Virus record (IMG/VR): IMGVR_UViG_3300025132_000388
Location: 1 to 20,681 of that record
Strand: one strand, 5' to 3'
DNA from: a virus
Length of the DNA: 20,681 nucleotides
Within the stretch, counting starts at the first letter, position 1. Each line of letters starts with the position of its first letter. Under the pieces are notes generated by a model that saw nothing but the letters and a program-made list of their open reading frames with translations, searched no databases and was not told the origin of the DNA. Made by a program: the position numbers and the translations under genes. Shown here one piece after another: positions 1 to 6,890 of the stretch.

Positions 1-397
1 AGAAGATATGTCACAGAACTATGGTTATAAATTTGGTCAAGACGAGGAGACTTACAACATCGTTGCAGCTCATGGCTACTTCGGTAGATTAATTTTCCAA
101 TATGCGTCTTTCAATAACTCTCGTTCTCTTCATTTCTTTCTTGCTACTTGGCCGGTTGTTGGCATATGGCTGACATCTATGGGTATCTGCACAATGGCAT
201 TTAACCTTAATGGATTTAACTTTAACCAATCAATAGTTGATACTAATGGCAAAGTTATTCCTACTTGGGCTGACGTTGTAAACAGACAGAACTTAGGCAT
301 GGAAGTAATGCACGAACGTAATGCTCATAACTTCCCTCTCGACTTAGCATCTACTGAGTCAACAGAAGTTGCATTAACAGCTCCACAAATTGGCTAA
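1..397 (+). CDS. psbA: Photosystem II D1 protein, C-terminal part (5' end outside window)
   Basis: Phage-encoded D1 reaction-centre subunit, thought in cyanophages to replace photodamaged host D1 and keep photosynthesis running during infection. The frame is open from base 2, and the visible 132 codons match the last third or so of D1. With standard D1 numbering, His252, Ser264, Phe265 and the non-haem iron ligand His272 are present. The Mn4CaO5 ligands His332, Glu333, His337, Asp342 and Ala344 are all intact in the [12 protein letters not shown] block. A 15-residue C-terminal extension after Ala344 would be removed by the host CtpA protease. Nothing suggests decay, so I infer a functional gene. 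The N-terminal part, promoter and any 5' UTR element lie off the left edge. The next gene overlaps its last codons by 8 nt. Confidence 0.97.
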   Translation, partial: EDMSQNYGYKFGQDEETYNIVAAHGYFGRLIFQYASFNNSRSLHFFLATWPVVGIWLTSMGICTMAFNLNGFNFNQSIVDTNGKVIPTWADVVNRQNLGMEVMHERNAHNFPLDLASTESTEVALTAPQIG

Positions 398-677
398 AAA
401 AATTTGGACTATATGGAAGTACGCTCTTGGTAGTTTTAACGATGATAAGACTAGCTCTTACGACAATGTTATAGCTATCACTCGTACTTTTATTTTTGTT
501 AGTTACTTAATAACTAATTGTTTTATTATCTCAGGCGTTATACGCCATTGGAATAGTATGCAAACAAAAGAACCAGAAATTCTAGAACTACAGAAACAGG
601 TAGATAAATTACTAGAGGAATATAGACAAGAAGAATATAAAAAGAAGGATGAACCAGTAGGTGACCCTTCTTATTAA
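390..677 (+). CDS. Small one-helix membrane protein, unknown function
   Basis: A 95-residue protein I do not recognise functionally, though similar small proteins next to psbA or hli genes occur in cyanophages as far as I recall. It begins with TTG at 390, overlapping the psbA stop by 8 nt; there is no in-frame ATG before residue 57. The start is chosen because [16 protein letters not shown] is a plausible N-terminus and the overlap suggests translational coupling. Residues about 27-50 form one hydrophobic, probably membrane-spanning helix, ending in IRHW. The C-terminal half (55-95) is highly charged and helix- or coiled-coil-prone ([22 protein letters not shown]). No Shine-Dalgarno sequence is visible. 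Its position suggests co-expression with psbA. A role at the thylakoid or inner membrane is possible, and a holin-like role cannot be excluded. Confidence 0.75.
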   Translation: MAKKIWTIWKYALGSFNDDKTSSYDNVIAITRTFIFVSYLITNCFIISGVIRHWNSMQTKEPEILELQKQVDKLLEEYRQEEYKKKDEPVGDPSY

Positions 678-684
678 CGACACG

Positions 685-737
685 TCCGTTCATCCCTTAT
701 GGGACGCATGACCACTAAGCATGGAACGGGGCTTAGT
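685..737 (+). promoter_or_regulatory. Glutamine-riboswitch-like element, Downstream-peptide type, with pseudoknot
   Basis: Seen directly: CCGTTC (686-691) pairs perfectly with GAACGG (724-729), forming P1. TCCC (693-696) pairs with GGGA (701-704) around a TTAT loop, forming P2. ACTAAGC (714-720) pairs over 7 bp with GCTTAGT (731-737) just downstream of P1, forming a pseudoknot. CATG 707-710 could also pair with CATG 720-723. This order (P1 enclosing P2, with a pseudoknot whose 3' strand lies beyond P1) and the CGTTCATCCC..GGGACG core recall the glnA/Downstream-peptide glutamine riboswitches of marine cyanobacteria and their phages. Those of the second type precede short peptide genes, as here. 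The pseudoknot ends 4 nt before the GGAG of the 17-codon gene, so ligand-dependent control of its translation is a reasonable inference. The GGAAGTAGG segment I remember from glnA-type aptamers is absent, so the subtype call is from memory. Confidence 0.75.
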
Positions 738-741
738 ATAT

Positions 742-745
742 GGAG
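742..745 (+). promoter_or_regulatory. Shine-Dalgarno site of the 17-codon peptide gene
   Basis: GGAG sits 6 nt before the ATG at 752 and 4 nt after the 3' strand of the riboswitch pseudoknot. This is one of the clearer ribosome-binding sites in the window and is the main reason to treat the tiny gene as real. Folding of the pseudoknot would place a helix directly beside it and could hinder ribosome loading. Confidence 0.65.
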
Positions 746-751
746 ATAACC

Positions 752-805
752 ATGAAAGTTACTTTCGTATATCGTGGCGTTGCTTACACAAGAATAATCG
801 GTTAA
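752..805 (+). CDS. 17-residue peptide downstream of the riboswitch
   Basis: Seventeen codons starting with ATG at 752, preceded by GGAG at ideal spacing, encode MKVTFVYRGVAYTRIIG and end in TAA at 803-805. Downstream-peptide riboswitches are known for preceding short genes of about 17 codons or more. The YRGxxY motif resembles the N-terminus of small cyanobacterial proteins (MKxxYRGVxY, as in DUF4278), here apparently cut to its minimum. No function is known to me. Candidates are a small regulator of host nitrogen metabolism, or a leader peptide whose translation controls folding of the RNA that begins 3 nt after its stop. Its codons for Arg-Ile also hold GAATA (792-796), which could pair with TATTC (832-836), so ribosome passage would alter that pairing. 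Confidence 0.65.
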   Translation: MKVTFVYRGVAYTRIIG

Positions 806-807
806 GC

Positions 808-897
808 GGTCTGGGAGGTGCAAGTCCTCCCTATTCAATTTGGCTCTTTGCCCTCTACGGAGGATACCAATTAGCCGTCTAGACGGTGGGATAGACC
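808..897 (+). ncRNA. Predicted structured RNA domain, four-way-junction-like
   Basis: Pairing read by eye: a closing stem GGTCT (808-812)/AGACC (893-897) encloses three hairpins. The first is GGGAGG (813-818)/CCTCCC (826-831) with a 7-nt TGCAAGT loop resembling a tRNA T-loop. The second is AATTtGG (837-843, T841 bulged)/CCAATT (867-872), enclosing CCTC-TACG-GAGG (852-863), whose c(UACG)g is a UNCG-class tetraloop. The third is the perfect palindrome CCGTCTAGACGG (875-886). It is not a tRNA: it lacks an anticodon arm, a 7-bp acceptor stem and CCA. It could be part of the untranslated leader of the capsid gene, a processed small RNA or a second regulatory domain. The family is unknown to me. 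There is no start codon at a usable distance from its two GGAGG sequences, so these appear to be stem strands rather than ribosome-binding sites. Confidence 0.55.
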
Positions 898-909
898 ACA
901 AATATCAAT

Positions 910-936
910 GAGTCTAAATAAGACTCGCAACTTTTT
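910..936 (+). terminator. Hairpin with short T-run upstream of the capsid gene (weak terminator or processing site)
   Basis: GAGTCT (910-915) and AGACTC (921-926) form a perfect 6-bp stem with an AAATA loop. After five intervening bases comes a run of five Ts (932-936). The displaced, short T-run makes efficient intrinsic termination doubtful. An RNase processing hairpin, as found before T7 late genes, is an equal alternative. It would separate the psbA/riboswitch RNA from the capsid message. Confidence 0.4.
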
Positions 937-979
937 ACGTACGTAGACGAACAAATATACCTTTAATTTTTAATATAAA

Positions 980-2296
980 ATGGCTGATGCTAATCAGGTC
1001 GGTGTAGGTAGAATTAATCTATCAACCGGCGTAGGTTATGACGGAGCTGGTGACAAGTATGCCACTTATCTTAAACTCTTTAGTGGAGAGATGTTTAAGG
1101 GATTCCAACATAACACAATCGCTCGTGACTTAGTCATGAAGCGTACATTGAAGAACGGTAAGAGTCTTCAATTCATCTACACAGGTCGCATGACAAGTGA
1201 CTATCACACACCGGGGACTCCTATCTTAGGAAACGCTGACAAGGCACCTCCAGTTGCTGAAAAAACTATTGTTATGGATGACCTTCTAGTCAGTTCTGCA
1301 TTCGTGTATGACCTTGACGAGACACTCTCTCACTATGATTTGAGAGGAGAAATTTCTCGTAAAATTGGTTATGCTCTTGCTGAGAATTATGACAGAAAAA
1401 TTTTCAGAGCTATTGCAAAAGGTGCTCGTCAAGCTTCTCCAATATCTGCTAGTGGTTTCGTTGAACCCGGTGGTACACAGATTCAGTTAAATGGTACACA
1501 GAACAATGCACAAGCTACATCAGCTTCTAACCTTGTTACTGGTTTCTATGACGCTGCTGCTGTATTAGATGAAAAAGGAGTAAGTTCTGACGGACGTGTA
1601 GCTGTACTTAACCCAAGACAGTACTACGCACTTATCCAACAAACTGGTGACAATGGACTAATCAATAGAGACGTTCAGGGTACAGGTTTACAGTCTGGAG
1701 AAGGCGTTGTATCTATCGCTGGTATTAAGATCTACAAGTCAATGAACCTACCATTCTTAGGTAAGTTCGGTACTGCTAATACTATTTCTAACGCTGGTTC
1801 ATTCGTAGGTCAATCTATGGATTCTGGTGCTGGTAAACAGACAGCAACTTATGCTAGATCTTCAGCAACAATTACAATAACTCTTAACGGTCACGGAATT
1901 TCTGTTGGCGATAAGATTGTCTTTGATGCTACAGCTGGTAACGGTACTTCTGGTACTTACACAGTTGCAACTGTACCTGATGCTAATACATTCACAATTA
2001 CTGATACTGTAAGTGGAACCGTTTCTGGCGGAACAGCTTGTACATTCAACATTGCTGGTGTTAACAATGGCTATGGTGAGTCTGGTGACTTTGCTGGATC
2101 ATGCGGTTTAATTTTCCAAAAAGAAGCTGCTGGTGTGGTAGAAGCTATTGGACCACAAGTTCAGGTAACTAATGGAGATATATCCGTTATATACCAAGGA
2201 GACGTAATTTTAGGGCGTCTCGCAATGGGCGCAGATTACTTAAACCCTGCTGCTTGCGTGGAATTACACGTTGGTACAGCAGACTCTGCTTTCTAA
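980..2296 (+). CDS. Major capsid protein (T7 gp10-like)
   Basis: Forms the icosahedral head shell with an HK97 fold. The 438-residue protein carries the T7-group capsid signature in its first half (residues 14-150: YATYLKLFSGEMFKGF, TLKNGKSLQFIYTGR, ALAENYDRKIFRAIAKGAR) and the usual C-terminal block with LMADYLNPAA-like sequence. Between about residues 285 and 358 there is an extra beta-rich, Thr/Gly-rich segment (ITITLNGHGISVGDKIVF, TYTVATVPDANTFTI) that does not look like shell sequence and makes the protein longer than I remember for relatives. The ATG at 980 is the only sensible start, but it has no Shine-Dalgarno sequence. Upstream is an A/T-only stretch, as often seen for cyanobacterial genes. 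A strong terminator follows 17 nt after the stop. No 10A/10B-type slippery site is evident. Confidence 0.95.
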   Translation: MADANQVGVGRINLSTGVGYDGAGDKYATYLKLFSGEMFKGFQHNTIARDLVMKRTLKNGKSLQFIYTGRMTSDYHTPGTPILGNADKAPPVAEKTIVMDDLLVSSAFVYDLDETLSHYDLRGEISRKIGYALAENYDRKIFRAIAKGARQASPISASGFVEPGGTQIQLNGTQNNAQATSASNLVTGFYDAAAVLDEKGVSSDGRVAVLNPRQYYALIQQTGDNGLINRDVQGTGLQSGEGVVSIAGIKIYKSMNLPFLGKFGTANTISNAGSFVGQSMDSGAGKQTATYARSSATITITLNGHGISVGDKIVFDATAGNGTSGTYTVATVPDANTFTITDTVSGTVSGGTACTFNIAGVNNGYGESGDFAGSCGLIFQKEAAGVVEAIGPQVQVTNGDISVIYQGDVILGRLAMGADYLNPAACVELHVGTADSAF

Positions 2297-2312
2297 GTTT
2301 ATACATTTATAC

Positions 2313-2337
2313 GGGACCTTCGGGTCCCTTTTTTTTT
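2313..2337 (+). terminator. Rho-independent terminator after the capsid gene
   Basis: GGGACC (2313-2318), TTCG loop (2319-2322) and GGTCCC (2323-2328) make a perfect 6-bp GC-rich stem closed by c(UUCG)g, followed at once by nine Ts (2329-2337). This is a textbook intrinsic terminator in the same place as T7's late terminator just after gene 10. It would give extra capsid message relative to downstream tail genes if readthrough is partial. The next gene starts only 4 nt after the T-run. Confidence 0.93.
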
Positions 2338-2341
2338 ATCT

Positions 2342-2959
2342 ATGGCTACTACAACAATTGACCCCGATACCGAACTATCCGCAGTGAACTCAATCTTGGG
2401 TAGCATAGGTCAATCACCTTTAACCACTCTTAATTTTAATAATCCTGAAACTGCATTTGTTTATAATTTATTAGTTGAAGCTAATAAAGATATACAAAAC
2501 GAAGGATGGCATTTTAATACAGAGGAAAACTTAAAAGTTACTCCTGATTCAACAACAAAATATATAAATATTCCTAGTAACTATTTAAGATACGATTTAC
2601 ATGATAAACGTATTGATAAATCAAAGGATTTAGTTAGAAGAAATGGAAGACTATATGATTTAGTTGAACATACTGATCAATTTACAGAAGATATTTATTT
2701 AGATATTGTCACGCTTTATCCATTTGAAGATGTACCCCCAGTTTTTCAAAGATACATAATTTCTAAAGCTTCAACTCGTGCAGCTACACAGCTTGTTAGT
2801 AATCGTGAATTAGCTGCACTTTTACAAGTACAAGAAAATGCTGCTAGAGCAAACGTTATGGATTATGAATGTTCTCAAGGCGACCATAACTTTATGGGTT
2901 GGCCGGAAAAGACAGCGTATTCTCCTTACCAACCATTCCACGTATTAAATAGAAGATAA
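2342..2959 (+). CDS. Tail tubular protein A (T7 gp11-like)
   Basis: Forms the gatekeeper ring between portal and nozzle in T7-like tails. The 205 residues align in outline with T7 gp11 (about 196 aa): ELSAVNSILGSIGQSPLTTL near the N-terminus, then an IQNEGWHFNTEENL block, a LYDLVEHTDQF block and a C-terminal QENAARANVMDYE block. The ATG lies 4 nt after the terminator T-run and has no Shine-Dalgarno sequence, so a message starting or processed here would have almost no leader. Its TAA shares one base with the ATG of the next gene (TAATG), implying coupled translation. From about 2430 onward the DNA is markedly more AT-rich than the capsid gene. Confidence 0.93.
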   Translation: MATTTIDPDTELSAVNSILGSIGQSPLTTLNFNNPETAFVYNLLVEANKDIQNEGWHFNTEENLKVTPDSTTKYINIPSNYLRYDLHDKRIDKSKDLVRRNGRLYDLVEHTDQFTEDIYLDIVTLYPFEDVPPVFQRYIISKASTRAATQLVSNRELAALLQVQENAARANVMDYECSQGDHNFMGWPEKTAYSPYQPFHVLNRR

Positions 2960-5889
2960 TGGCAAGTGTTACTCAAACAATACCAACGCTGACTGGAGGT
3001 TTATCTCAACAGCCAGATGAACTAAAAATTCCCGGACAAGTTAGTGTCGCTAATAATGTAATACCTGATGTAACACATGGCTTACTAAAACGTCCGGGAG
3101 GAAAATTAGTTGCATCTATTAGTGATAATGGTACATCAGCTTTAAACTCACAAACAAATGGTAAATGGTTTTCATATTACCGTGATGAAACAGAAAGTTA
3201 TATAGGACAAATTAGTAGAACTGGTGATATAAATATGTGGAGATGTAGTGATGGTGCGGCACAGACTGTTAATTATGATTCTGGTACAGCAAGTGCATTA
3301 GCTACATATTTATCTCATAGTGATGATCAAGATATACAGACTTTAACTCTTAACGACTACACATTTATAACTAATAGAACTAAGACAGTAGCAATGTCTT
3401 CTACTGTGGAAACTGTTAGACCTCCTGAAATTTTTATTGATTTAAGAGCTACAGCTTATGCAAGACAATATTCGGTAAATCTATATGACAATACTACTAC
3501 TCAAACTGAAACTACAGCAACAAGAATAAGTGTTGATCTAGTTAAGTCAAGTAATAATTATTGTGATGGAAGTGGCAATATGGTTGGACATGCTTCTCGT
3601 CCTAGTCAATCTACACGATGTGGAGCTGGAGCTGGAGATGGTAGAGATGCATATGCTCCTAATGTTGGGACTAGAATATTTGATATTGATGATGGAGCAA
3701 GTCTTACAGATGAAGCTCCTTCTGGAAATTACACTTATACAATTGATGTTAAAAATTCTAGTGGAACTTCAGTAAATAGAGGTACTAATCTTTACTTTAG
3801 AATAAGAAATACTGGACAATCCGTACCTTTTACAACAGGTCAAGGAACAAGTCAAGAAACAACATATCAAGCTAGATATACTACTACTTTTGATCTTTTG
3901 TATGGTGGTAGAGGTTGGCAACAAGGTGATTATTTCTATGTATTTATGGAAGATGCTTACTATAAAATAACTATTGAAACTATAAGTACTACTGAAATAC
4001 AAGCAAATTTAGGATTAATAAGACCTAACCCAACACCTTTTGATACTGAAACAACTGTTACGGCTTCAGCAATACTTGGTGATATAAGAAAAGAAATTAT
4101 AGATACTGGTAATTTTACTTCTGCTAATGTCCAACAAATTGGTAATGGTCTTTACGTTACAAGACCTTCAGGAACATTTAACGTTACAGCTCCTACAAGC
4201 GACTTATTAAAAGTAATGTCAACTGAAGTTAAAGACGTAGATGATTTACCTGATCAATGTAAACATGGTTATGTAGTAAAAGTAGCTAATAGTGAAGCTG
4301 ACGAAGATGATTACTATGTAAAATTTTTTGGTAATAATGACAGAGATGGGGACGGCGTTTGGGAAGAATGTGCAAAACCCGGAAGAAATATAGAGTTTGA
4401 TAAGGGCACTATGCCTATTCAATTAGTTAGACAAGCCAATGGTACATTTACTGTTTCACAAGCTACTTGGGAAAATGCTGAAGTAGGAGATGATTTAACT
4501 AATCCAAACCCTTCTTTTGTAGGAAAAACAGTTAATCAATTAGTTTTCTTTAGAAATAGATTAGTTTTTTTAAGTGATGAAAACGTAATTATGTCGCGAC
4601 CCGGAGAGTTTTTTAATTTTTGGTCTAAGACTGCTACTACATTTACACCTATGGATGTTATTGATCTTTCATGTAGCTCTGAATATCCAGCTATTGTTTA
4701 TGACGGTATTCAAGTTAATGCGGGATTATTATTATTTACGAAAAATCAACAATTTATGTTGACGACTGATAGTGATATTTTAAGTCCAGAAACTGCAAAA
4801 CTAAATGCAGTATCATCATATAATTTTAATGAAAAAACTAATCCAGTTAGTTTAGGAACTACAGTTGCTTTTCTAGATAATGCTAATCAATTCACTAGGT
4901 TTTTTGAAATGTCTAATGTTCTTAGACAAGGAGAACCAGACGTAGTTGATCAAAGTAAAGTTATTTCTAAATTATTAGATAAAGATATAAGTTTAGTATC
5001 TGAATCACGAGAAAACTCAGCTGTATTTTTTAGTAAAAAAGATACTAATAAAATTTTTTGTTTTAGATATTTTACTTCTGGTAATGAACGACTAATGCAA
5101 TCTTGGTGTACTTGGACAGTTGTTGGAAATATACAATACCATTGCATGTTAGATGATGCTTTATACGTTATTACACGAAATAATAATAAAGATCAAATGG
5201 TTAAATATTCTTTAAAGCTAGATGATAATGGTCATTTTGTAACTGATACAAGAGATACTACTGATACTACAGATGACTATATATATCGTGTTCACTTAGA
5301 TCATTCATCATCAGTAACGTCAGCTTCTAATACATATAACAGTGCAACTATTAAAACAACTATTCCTAAACCAAATGGTTATGAAAGCACTACACAATTA
5401 GTAGCTTATGAAACTGATGCCGGTAATGACTTAGGAAGATATGCAGAAATAACTGTTAATGGTAGTAATTTAGAAATCCCGGGAGATTGGTCAAACAATA
5501 CTTTTGTTATTGGTTATTTATATGAAATGGATGTACGCATTCCTACCTTATATGTAACTAGAGCTGAAGGAAGTAAATATAGATCTGATGCTAAATCATC
5601 ATTAATTATTCATAGAATTAAGTTTAGTTTTGGACCGTTAGGAGTATATTCAACAACCTTACAAAGAGTAGGTAAACCAGACTACACAGAAACTAAAGAA
5701 CTAGCTTTGGCTGGTTTTGTATCTGCTAGTAGATTACCAATCGTAAATGAAGTTATAGAGACAGTACCTTGTTACGAAAGAAATACAAACTTAACAGTAA
5801 ACGTTAAATCAGAACACCCTGCTCCAGCCACACTTTATTCATTGGCATGGGAAGGAGACTTTACAAATAGATTTTATAGACGTGTCTAA
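2959..5889 (+). CDS. Tail tubular protein B / nozzle (T7 gp12-like)
   Basis: Forms the hexameric tail nozzle that carries the fibres. At 976 residues it is longer than T7 gp12 (about 794). The N-terminus (TQTIPTLTGGLSQQPDELKIPGQV, with a LLKRPGG block near residue 45) and the central VFFRNRLVFLSDENVIMSRPGEFFNFW segment (about 526-552) are family hallmarks. Extra length lies in inserted beta-rich regions, for example about 200-300. Residues 461-466 (DRDGDG) look like a calcium-binding DxDxDG loop inside the conserved segment YYVKFFGNN..WEE. The C-terminus ends NRFYRRV. Translation is coupled at both ends: TAATG with the tube A gene and an 8-nt overlap with the next. Confidence 0.94.
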   Translation: MASVTQTIPTLTGGLSQQPDELKIPGQVSVANNVIPDVTHGLLKRPGGKLVASISDNGTSALNSQTNGKWFSYYRDETESYIGQISRTGDINMWRCSDGAAQTVNYDSGTASALATYLSHSDDQDIQTLTLNDYTFITNRTKTVAMSSTVETVRPPEIFIDLRATAYARQYSVNLYDNTTTQTETTATRISVDLVKSSNNYCDGSGNMVGHASRPSQSTRCGAGAGDGRDAYAPNVGTRIFDIDDGASLTDEAPSGNYTYTIDVKNSSGTSVNRGTNLYFRIRNTGQSVPFTTGQGTSQETTYQARYTTTFDLLYGGRGWQQGDYFYVFMEDAYYKITIETISTTEIQANLGLIRPNPTPFDTETTVTASAILGDIRKEIIDTGNFTSANVQQIGNGLYVTRPSGTFNVTAPTSDLLKVMSTEVKDVDDLPDQCKHGYVVKVANSEADEDDYYVKFFGNNDRDGDGVWEECAKPGRNIEFDKGTMPIQLVRQANGTFTVSQATWENAEVGDDLTNPNPSFVGKTVNQLVFFRNRLVFLSDENVIMSRPGEFFNFWSKTATTFTPMDVIDLSCSSEYPAIVYDGIQVNAGLLLFTKNQQFMLTTDSDILSPETAKLNAVSSYNFNEKTNPVSLGTTVAFLDNANQFTRFFEMSNVLRQGEPDVVDQSKVISKLLDKDISLVSESRENSAVFFSKKDTNKIFCFRYFTSGNERLMQSWCTWTVVGNIQYHCMLDDALYVITRNNNKDQMVKYSLKLDDNGHFVTDTRDTTDTTDDYIYRVHLDHSSSVTSASNTYNSATIKTTIPKPNGYESTTQLVAYETDAGNDLGRYAEITVNGSNLEIPGDWSNNTFVIGYLYEMDVRIPTLYVTRAEGSKYRSDAKSSLIIHRIKFSFGPLGVYSTTLQRVGKPDYTETKELALAGFVSASRLPIVNEVIETVPCYERNTNLTVNVKSEHPAPATLYSLAWEGDFTNRFYRRV

Positions 5890-6340
5890 TTACATTCACC
5901 CAATAACGATGGAAGCTGCACTAGCTGTAGCTTCTAATCTTTTACCAGATGACCGTAGAGAAGTAGAAGAGGGTCATGGACATGATCCTGTTGTGGCAAT
6001 ACCAGCGTGTTCCAAATATGGAGACACCGTGTATTTCACAGTTCCGAACGGTGAACTAGCCGGAGTAGCCGGAGTACAAGAAGATGGCAGAATCTGGATG
6101 CTATGTACACAAGCTATTCATAAGTACCCACTAACTTTTGCACGAGAGGCAAAAAGATATGTGGAAAGTAGACAAGAGAAGTTGCTTTGGAACATCGTTG
6201 ATAAACGAAACAAAGTTCATATAAAACTACTCAGATTCCTTGGGTTCAAATTTTTACGGGAATTAAAACACGGACCTAATCAATTACCTTTTATGGAGTT
6301 TTGCCGTGTGTTTAGGCTCGGAAGCGAGAGCACAAAATGA
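5882..6340 (+). CDS. gp13-like virion assembly protein
   Basis: 152 residues resembling T7 gp13 (138 aa), a small protein needed for proper internal virion assembly and remotely like GNAT acetyltransferase folds. The match is clearest at residues about 100-145, where LLWNIVDKRNKVHIKLLRFLG parallels T7 LWNYVWVGNTSHIRFLKTIG. The chosen start is GTG at 5882, which overlaps the preceding stop by 8 nt and keeps the N-terminal NYIHPITMEAALAVASNL segment. An ATG at 5909 is the alternative and would shorten the protein by nine residues. Its 3' end overlaps the next gene by 35 nt. Catalysis by the acetyltransferase-like fold is not implied by anything I can see. Confidence 0.83.
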   Translation: MSNYIHPITMEAALAVASNLLPDDRREVEEGHGHDPVVAIPACSKYGDTVYFTVPNGELAGVAGVQEDGRIWMLCTQAIHKYPLTFAREAKRYVESRQEKLLWNIVDKRNKVHIKLLRFLGFKFLRELKHGPNQLPFMEFCRVFRLGSESTK

Positions 6341-6890
6341 AGCGTCTCGTAGACAATACAAATATGAAGTTGAGCGAAGAGAACGTGAATGGATGCAACA
6401 ATTAAGTATCTATGATACACAAGTAACTCAATTTGAAATTAATACAGAAAATGCAAAATTAGCAGCTGCGGGTGCATATACAGAAAATCAACTTAAGCGT
6501 GAACAAGCTCGAGATGATGCACAAATGAAATATCAAGACTTGTATGTACAGTTATTAGAACAAAGTCCTTCATCTAAATTAATTGCAAGTGGTAGAACAG
6601 GACAATCTATTAAAAAAATGCAAGTAAGTGACGTTGCTAAATATGGCAGAAATGTATCTGAAATAGGTAGAGAATTAATGCAAAATGATTATGCTTTAAT
6701 GCAAGAAAATGCAAAAGCTCAAGCTCAAGCTAAGTCTTTTATTAAGGAAAGTTTTGCACAAGTTGCCTTCCAGCCAATACAAGACGTAGCACCACCACAA
6801 CCTGTTATGAGAAATGTTGGAGCTGCTGCATTTATGGATGCTTTATCTATAGGTTCATCAATAGCTAGTATAGCTATGCCATTTGTTTAG
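6306..6890 (+). CDS. Internal virion protein, gp14-like
   Basis: 194-residue counterpart of T7 gp14 (196 aa), an ejected protein that in T7 forms the outer-membrane part of the DNA-ejection channel. It starts with GTG at 6306, giving MCLGSEA, which mirrors T7 gp14's MCWAAA. It overlaps the gp13-like gene by 35 nt. The body (about 8-150) is mostly helical and charged, and the C-terminus is hydrophobic and small-residue-rich (AAAFMDALSIGSSIASIAMPFV), a plausible membrane-inserting segment. The next in-frame ATG would remove much of the conserved region. Identity rests on position, length and the N-terminus more than on overall similarity. Confidence 0.82.
   Translation: MCLGSEARAQNEASRRQYKYEVERREREWMQQLSIYDTQVTQFEINTENAKLAAAGAYTENQLKREQARDDAQMKYQDLYVQLLEQSPSSKLIASGRTGQSIKKMQVSDVAKYGRNVSEIGRELMQNDYALMQENAKAQAQAKSFIKESFAQVAFQPIQDVAPPQPVMRNVGAAAFMDALSIGSSIASIAMPFV

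Noticed and set aside
790-840. tRNA-like segment (T-arm GGGAGG-TGCAAGT-CCTCCC)
   Set aside because: No matching 7-bp acceptor stem, anticodon arm or CCA end, and the T-loop has G where T is expected at its second position. It is better read as one hairpin of a larger structure.
813-863. Two GGAGG sequences as ribosome-binding sites
   Set aside because: No start codon follows at a usable distance, and both are fully paired in predicted stems.
674-901. Minus-strand open frame across the psbA-capsid gap
   Set aside because: It runs antisense through the riboswitch and hairpins, has no ribosome-binding site or recognisable protein features, and all real genes are on the plus strand. Palindromic RNA elements explain its openness.
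908-946. Possible 12-codon gene starting at ATG 908
   Set aside because: No Shine-Dalgarno sequence, the start lies next to the 910-926 hairpin stem, and the product has no recognisable features.
678-979. Phage promoter of the Syn5 RNA-polymerase type before the capsid gene
   Set aside because: I looked for a sequence like the promoter I remember for Syn5 and found none here; the true promoter consensus for this phage is unknown to me.
2275-2312. T7 10A/10B-style frameshift at the capsid end
   Set aside because: The end reads GCT TTC TAA without a convincing slippery heptamer, and a terminator follows within 17 nt, leaving no room for a long extension.
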